DNA of 57,210 nucleotides, taken from positions 1 through 57,210 of the forward strand of contig WHTS01000021.1 in NCBI GenBank assembly GCA_009377585.1, read 5' to 3'. Origin of the DNA: Betaproteobacteria bacterium. Its GTDB lineage: Bacteria; Pseudomonadota; Gammaproteobacteria; Burkholderiales; WYBJ01. How positions within the stretch are numbered: position 1 is the stretch's first letter; every line of letters starts with the position of its first letter. The translations under genes were made by a program, and so were the position numbers. Positions 54,686 to 57,210 of the stretch are shown here, piece by piece. The notes below the pieces were generated by a model that did not search any database, was not told the DNA's origin, and worked only from the letters and a program-made list of their open reading frames with translations.

Positions 54686-55962
54686 CAGCTCCTCCACGGG
54701 CAGCCGCGGCCGCGGATGTGGCGCTCGAACTCGTCGCGGAAGCACACCAGGCCGCTTTCCAGCGGCGCCATGGCGCCGGGCGCGTGCGCGCAGAAGGTCT
54801 TTCCGGGACCGAGAAAGCGCGTGTGCATTTCGAGCATGCCGAGATCCTCGTCCTTGCCTTCGCCGCGCTCGATGGCAGCGAGGATGCGCTCGGTCCACGG
54901 CAGTCCGTCGCGGCACGGCGTACACCAGCCGCAGGATTCCTGCGCGAAGAAGTGTTCGAGGTTTCGGAGCATGCCGATGGGGCAGGTGCGATCGTCCAGC
55001 ACGATCGCGGTGCCGGTGCCGAGCCGGCTGCCGGCCTTCTCGACCGAGGCGAAGTCCATCGCAACGTCGAGGTGCTCGGGAGTCAGGAACGCCGTCGATG
55101 CGCCGCCCGGCAAGAGCGCGCGCAGGCCGTAGCCGTCGCGCATGCCGCCCGCATGGTCCTCGATGATTTCGCGCAGCGGCGTGCCCATCGGCAGCTCCCA
55201 TGCGCCCGGATGCTGCACGCGCCCGCTCGCGCCGTAGATCTTGGTGCCGCCGTCCGGCCCGCGGCTCAAGCCCCGGAACCAGGCGGCGCCGCGATTGACG
55301 ATGTGCGGCACGTTGCAGAGCGTCTCGACGTTGTTCACCACGGTCGGCCGGCCCCACAGCCCGCTCGCCTGCGGAAACGGCGGCTTCGCGCGCGGAATCG
55401 CCCGCTGTCCTTCGAGCGAGGTGATGAGCGCGGTTTCCTCGCCGCACATGTAACGCCCGGCGCTGCCGTGTACATGCACTTCCAGGCTGAACGGCGCGCC
55501 GAGTATGTTGTTGCCCAGGTAGCCGCGTTGAGCCGCCTCGGCGGCGGCTTGCTCGAGCCGCTGCATGGCGAGGTGATACTCGCCGCGGACGAAGATGTAG
55601 GCGCTCGATGCCTCGATCGCATACGCGCTCACGACCACGGCCTCGATCATCTGGTGCGGATTGCCCTCGAGCAGCAGGCGGTCCTTGAAGGTGCCAGGCT
55701 CCATCTCGTCGGCGTTGACGACCAGGTATTTATGCTTCGGCGCCTTGTCGCCGCGCGGCACGAAGCTCCACTTCTGGCCGGTGGGGAAGCCGGCCCCGCC
55801 ACGCCCGCGCAGGTTCGAGTCGGTCACTTCCTTCAGCACGGCCTCGGGCGAGAGCTGCTTCAGTGCCTTGTGAACGGACTGATACCCGCCGACCCGCTCG
55901 TAGCCTTCGATGTCGAGCGGCGGGCGGCCCGGATGGATGTGCTCGGTGAGCGGGCGTTCCAT
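54685..55962 (-). CDS. nuoF: NADH-quinone oxidoreductase subunit F
   Basis: 425-aa NADH-binding subunit with FMN. RGRGGAGFPTGQKWSF near residue 52 is the nucleotide/FMN-binding loop; YMCGEETALITSLEG follows; cysteines 344, 347, 350 and 391 (CGWCTPC and FCAH) bind the 4Fe-4S cluster N3. The ATG at 55962 was chosen; a GTG at 55971 that overlaps the nuoE stop is possible. Coupled to nuoG by TGATG. Confidence 0.97.
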   Translation of the reverse strand: MERPLTEHIHPGRPPLDIEGYERVGGYQSVHKALKQLSPEAVLKEVTDSNLRGRGGAGFPTGQKWSFVPRGDKAPKHKYLVVNADEMEPGTFKDRLLLEGNPHQMIEAVVVSAYAIEASSAYIFVRGEYHLAMQRLEQAAAEAAQRGYLGNNILGAPFSLEVHVHGSAGRYMCGEETALITSLEGQRAIPRAKPPFPQASGLWGRPTVVNNVETLCNVPHIVNRGAAWFRGLSRGPDGGTKIYGASGRVQHPGAWELPMGTPLREIIEDHAGGMRDGYGLRALLPGGASTAFLTPEHLDVAMDFASVEKAGSRLGTGTAIVLDDRTCPIGMLRNLEHFFAQESCGWCTPCRDGLPWTERILAAIERGEGKDEDLGMLEMHTRFLGPGKTFCAHAPGAMAPLESGLVCFRDEFERHIRGRGCPWRS

Positions 55963-55967
55963 CGTCG

Positions 55968-56456
55968 TCACCGATACGCAGCGAGCACGGCGTCGAGCTT
56001 TTCCGGCTCGACGTCGCCGTGCAAGTCGTCGTCGATCAGCATCGCCGGCGCATGGTCGCAATGACCGAGGCAGACGATCGGCAGCAGCGTGAAGCGATCG
56101 TCCGCGGTGGTTTGACCGCGCTGGACTCCGAGACGCTGCTGGAGCGCTGCGAGCAGCGCATCGTGACCCATCAGCCAGCACGACACGCTGTCGCACACCA
56201 TGATGACGTGCCGCCCGACGGGCCGGCGGAAGAGCAGGTTGTAGAAGGTCGCAACCCCGTCCAGCTCGTCCGGCGTCATGTCGAGCAGCGCGGCGACCTC
56301 GCGCAGTTTCTGGTCGGAAATCCAGCGATGCCGGCGTTGCACCGCCATCAATGCTTCGATGCACGCGGCGCGCTTGTGCTGGTAGCGGCGCGCGAACGCC
56401 TGGACGGCGCTCACATCGTCCGCGGTCAGGCCGGCGTCGAGCTCAGCGGTCGACAT
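55968..56456 (-). CDS. nuoE: NADH-quinone oxidoreductase subunit E
   Basis: 162-aa thioredoxin-fold subunit with the 2Fe-2S cluster N1a. Ligands C88 and C93 (CDSVSCW) and C129 and C133 (CLGHC) show the standard spacing. The N-terminal helical domain is normal. It starts inside the end of nuoD (14-base overlap). Confidence 0.97.
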   Translation of the reverse strand: MSTAELDAGLTADDVSAVQAFARRYQHKRAACIEALMAVQRRHRWISDQKLREVAALLDMTPDELDGVATFYNLLFRRPVGRHVIMVCDSVSCWLMGHDALLAALQQRLGVQRGQTTADDRFTLLPIVCLGHCDHAPAMLIDDDLHGDVEPEKLDAVLAAYR

Positions 56457-57210
56457 CGGCCATCACGAAGTCGATGCTGCCGATGATCGCGATCAGGTCG
56501 GCGACGAGCGAGCCGCGGCTGATCGCGGGAATCATCTGCAGGTGGGGAAAGGAGGGCGTGCGAATGCGCGTGCGATACGACATCGTGTCTCCGTCGCTCA
56601 CGAGGTAGTAGCCGTTGATGCCCTTGGTCGCCTCGACCGATATGCAGGCTTCGCCGGGGGGAATCGCCGGGCCCCAGCTCACGTTCAGAAAATGCGCGAT
56701 CAGGGTCTCGATGTCCTGCATGGTGCGATCCTTGATCGGCGGCGTGGTGAGCGGGTGGCGCGCCTTGTAGTCGCCCGCGGGCATATGGTCCAGACATTGG
56801 CGCACGATGCGAAGGCTCTGGCGCATCTCCTCGACCCGCATGGCGACCCGGTCGTAGCAGTCGCCCGCGGCTCCGGCCGGCACGTCGAACTCGAAGTTCT
56901 CGAAGCCGCCGTAGGGCCGCTGCTTGCGGTAATCCCAATCGAATCCGCAGGCGCGAAGCCCCGGCCCGGTCACGCCCCACTCCATCGCATCATCGACCGT
57001 GTACGCGCCGATGCCCTTGGTGCGCGCCTTGAACACGCGGTTTTTCATCACCAGCTTGTCGTATTCGGCCAGCCGCCTGGGCAGGTAGTCGAGGAACTCG
57101 CGCACCAGCTTGTCCCAGCCCTGCGGCAAATCCGCCGCCACGCCGCCGATGCGAAACCATGCCGGGTGCATGCGAAAGCCGCAGATCGCCTCCATGATCT
57201 CGAACACGCG
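56443..57210 (-). CDS. nuoD: NADH-quinone oxidoreductase subunit D, C-terminal part
   Basis: The 3' portion of a 49-kDa-type subunit that forms the quinone site; the 5' end lies beyond the window. [19 protein letters not shown] with the conserved H, then [27 protein letters not shown]-like [13 protein letters not shown] and the C-terminal [21 protein letters not shown] and [11 protein letters not shown] are family hallmarks. Whether it is fused to nuoC cannot be seen. Confidence 0.97.
   Translation of the reverse strand, partial: RVFEIMEAICGFRMHPAWFRIGGVAADLPQGWDKLVREFLDYLPRRLAEYDKLVMKNRVFKARTKGIGAYTVDDAMEWGVTGPGLRACGFDWDYRKQRPYGGFENFEFDVPAGAAGDCYDRVAMRVEEMRQSLRIVRQCLDHMPAGDYKARHPLTTPPIKDRTMQDIETLIAHFLNVSWGPAIPPGEACISVEATKGINGYYLVSDGDTMSYRTRIRTPSFPHLQMIPAISRGSLVADLIAIIGSIDFVMADVDR

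Noticed and set aside
54685-56364. Extended nuoF start far upstream
   Set aside because: The extra ~134 residues are the antisense-like overlap with nuoE; family homology begins at the ATG at 55962.

Overview
The window is high-GC DNA from a proteobacterium, most likely a betaproteobacterium. An ihfA gene followed at once by an overlapping MerR-type regulator gene and a tRNA-Pro is typical of that class. The nuo operon, a PEP-CTERM protein and a giant LEPR-XLL-type surface protein fit the same kind of organism. Nothing here names a species.

Layout. 1-970: ihfA, merR-type gene and tRNA-Pro(GGG). 971-3500: a decayed island at the tRNA, with a truncated DDE transposase, one or two small unknown genes, a second copy of the tRNA 3' end at 2682-2705, and a vapBC toxin-antitoxin pair. 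3530-6047: a flavin monooxygenase-like ORF that ends in a UGA. The same frame continues beyond the UGA as the C-terminal part of a UGSC-family (seleno)protein, with a strong SECIS-like double hairpin starting right after the UGA. A conserved protein of unknown function follows. 6066-10806: a patchwork of gene fragments (sugar-nucleotide decarboxylase, haem-containing beta-propeller, aldo/keto reductase) with an IS66 element inserted into the propeller gene; the 8-bp target duplication is visible. 11014-12952: an aconitase/isopropylmalate-dehydratase-like pair of subunits. 13109-15292: a HlyD-type adaptor, a DUF3467 protein and a ribosome-hibernation/cold-shock fusion protein.

15807-41786 is one uninterrupted gene for an 8,659-residue surface protein. 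It carries an N-terminal LEPR-XLL-like motif, thousands of residues of beta-rich repeats, RTX calcium-binding repeats, a beta-propeller, two right-handed beta-helices and a C-terminal cohesin-dockerin-cohesin-like region. Directly downstream (41992-42615) is a secreted cohesin-like protein with a PEP-CTERM sorting tail. The pair suggests a surface system in which the giant is held by, or assembled through, cohesin-dockerin contacts with a PEP-CTERM-anchored partner. This is the most unusual system in the window; the interaction is inferred.

42545-43767 is a broken MmgE/PrpD gene. 44287 to the end is the respiratory complex I operon on the minus strand (nuoD, partial, to nuoN), with almost every junction overlapping. 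Three oddities sit in it: a 32-codon ORF coupled between nuoG and nuoH, a duplicated nuoI/nuoJ junction, and a palindromic repeat pair inserted in frame inside nuoG.

Several fusions, deletions and fragments lie close together. They may record real genome decay or assembly chimeras; read mapping would separate these.
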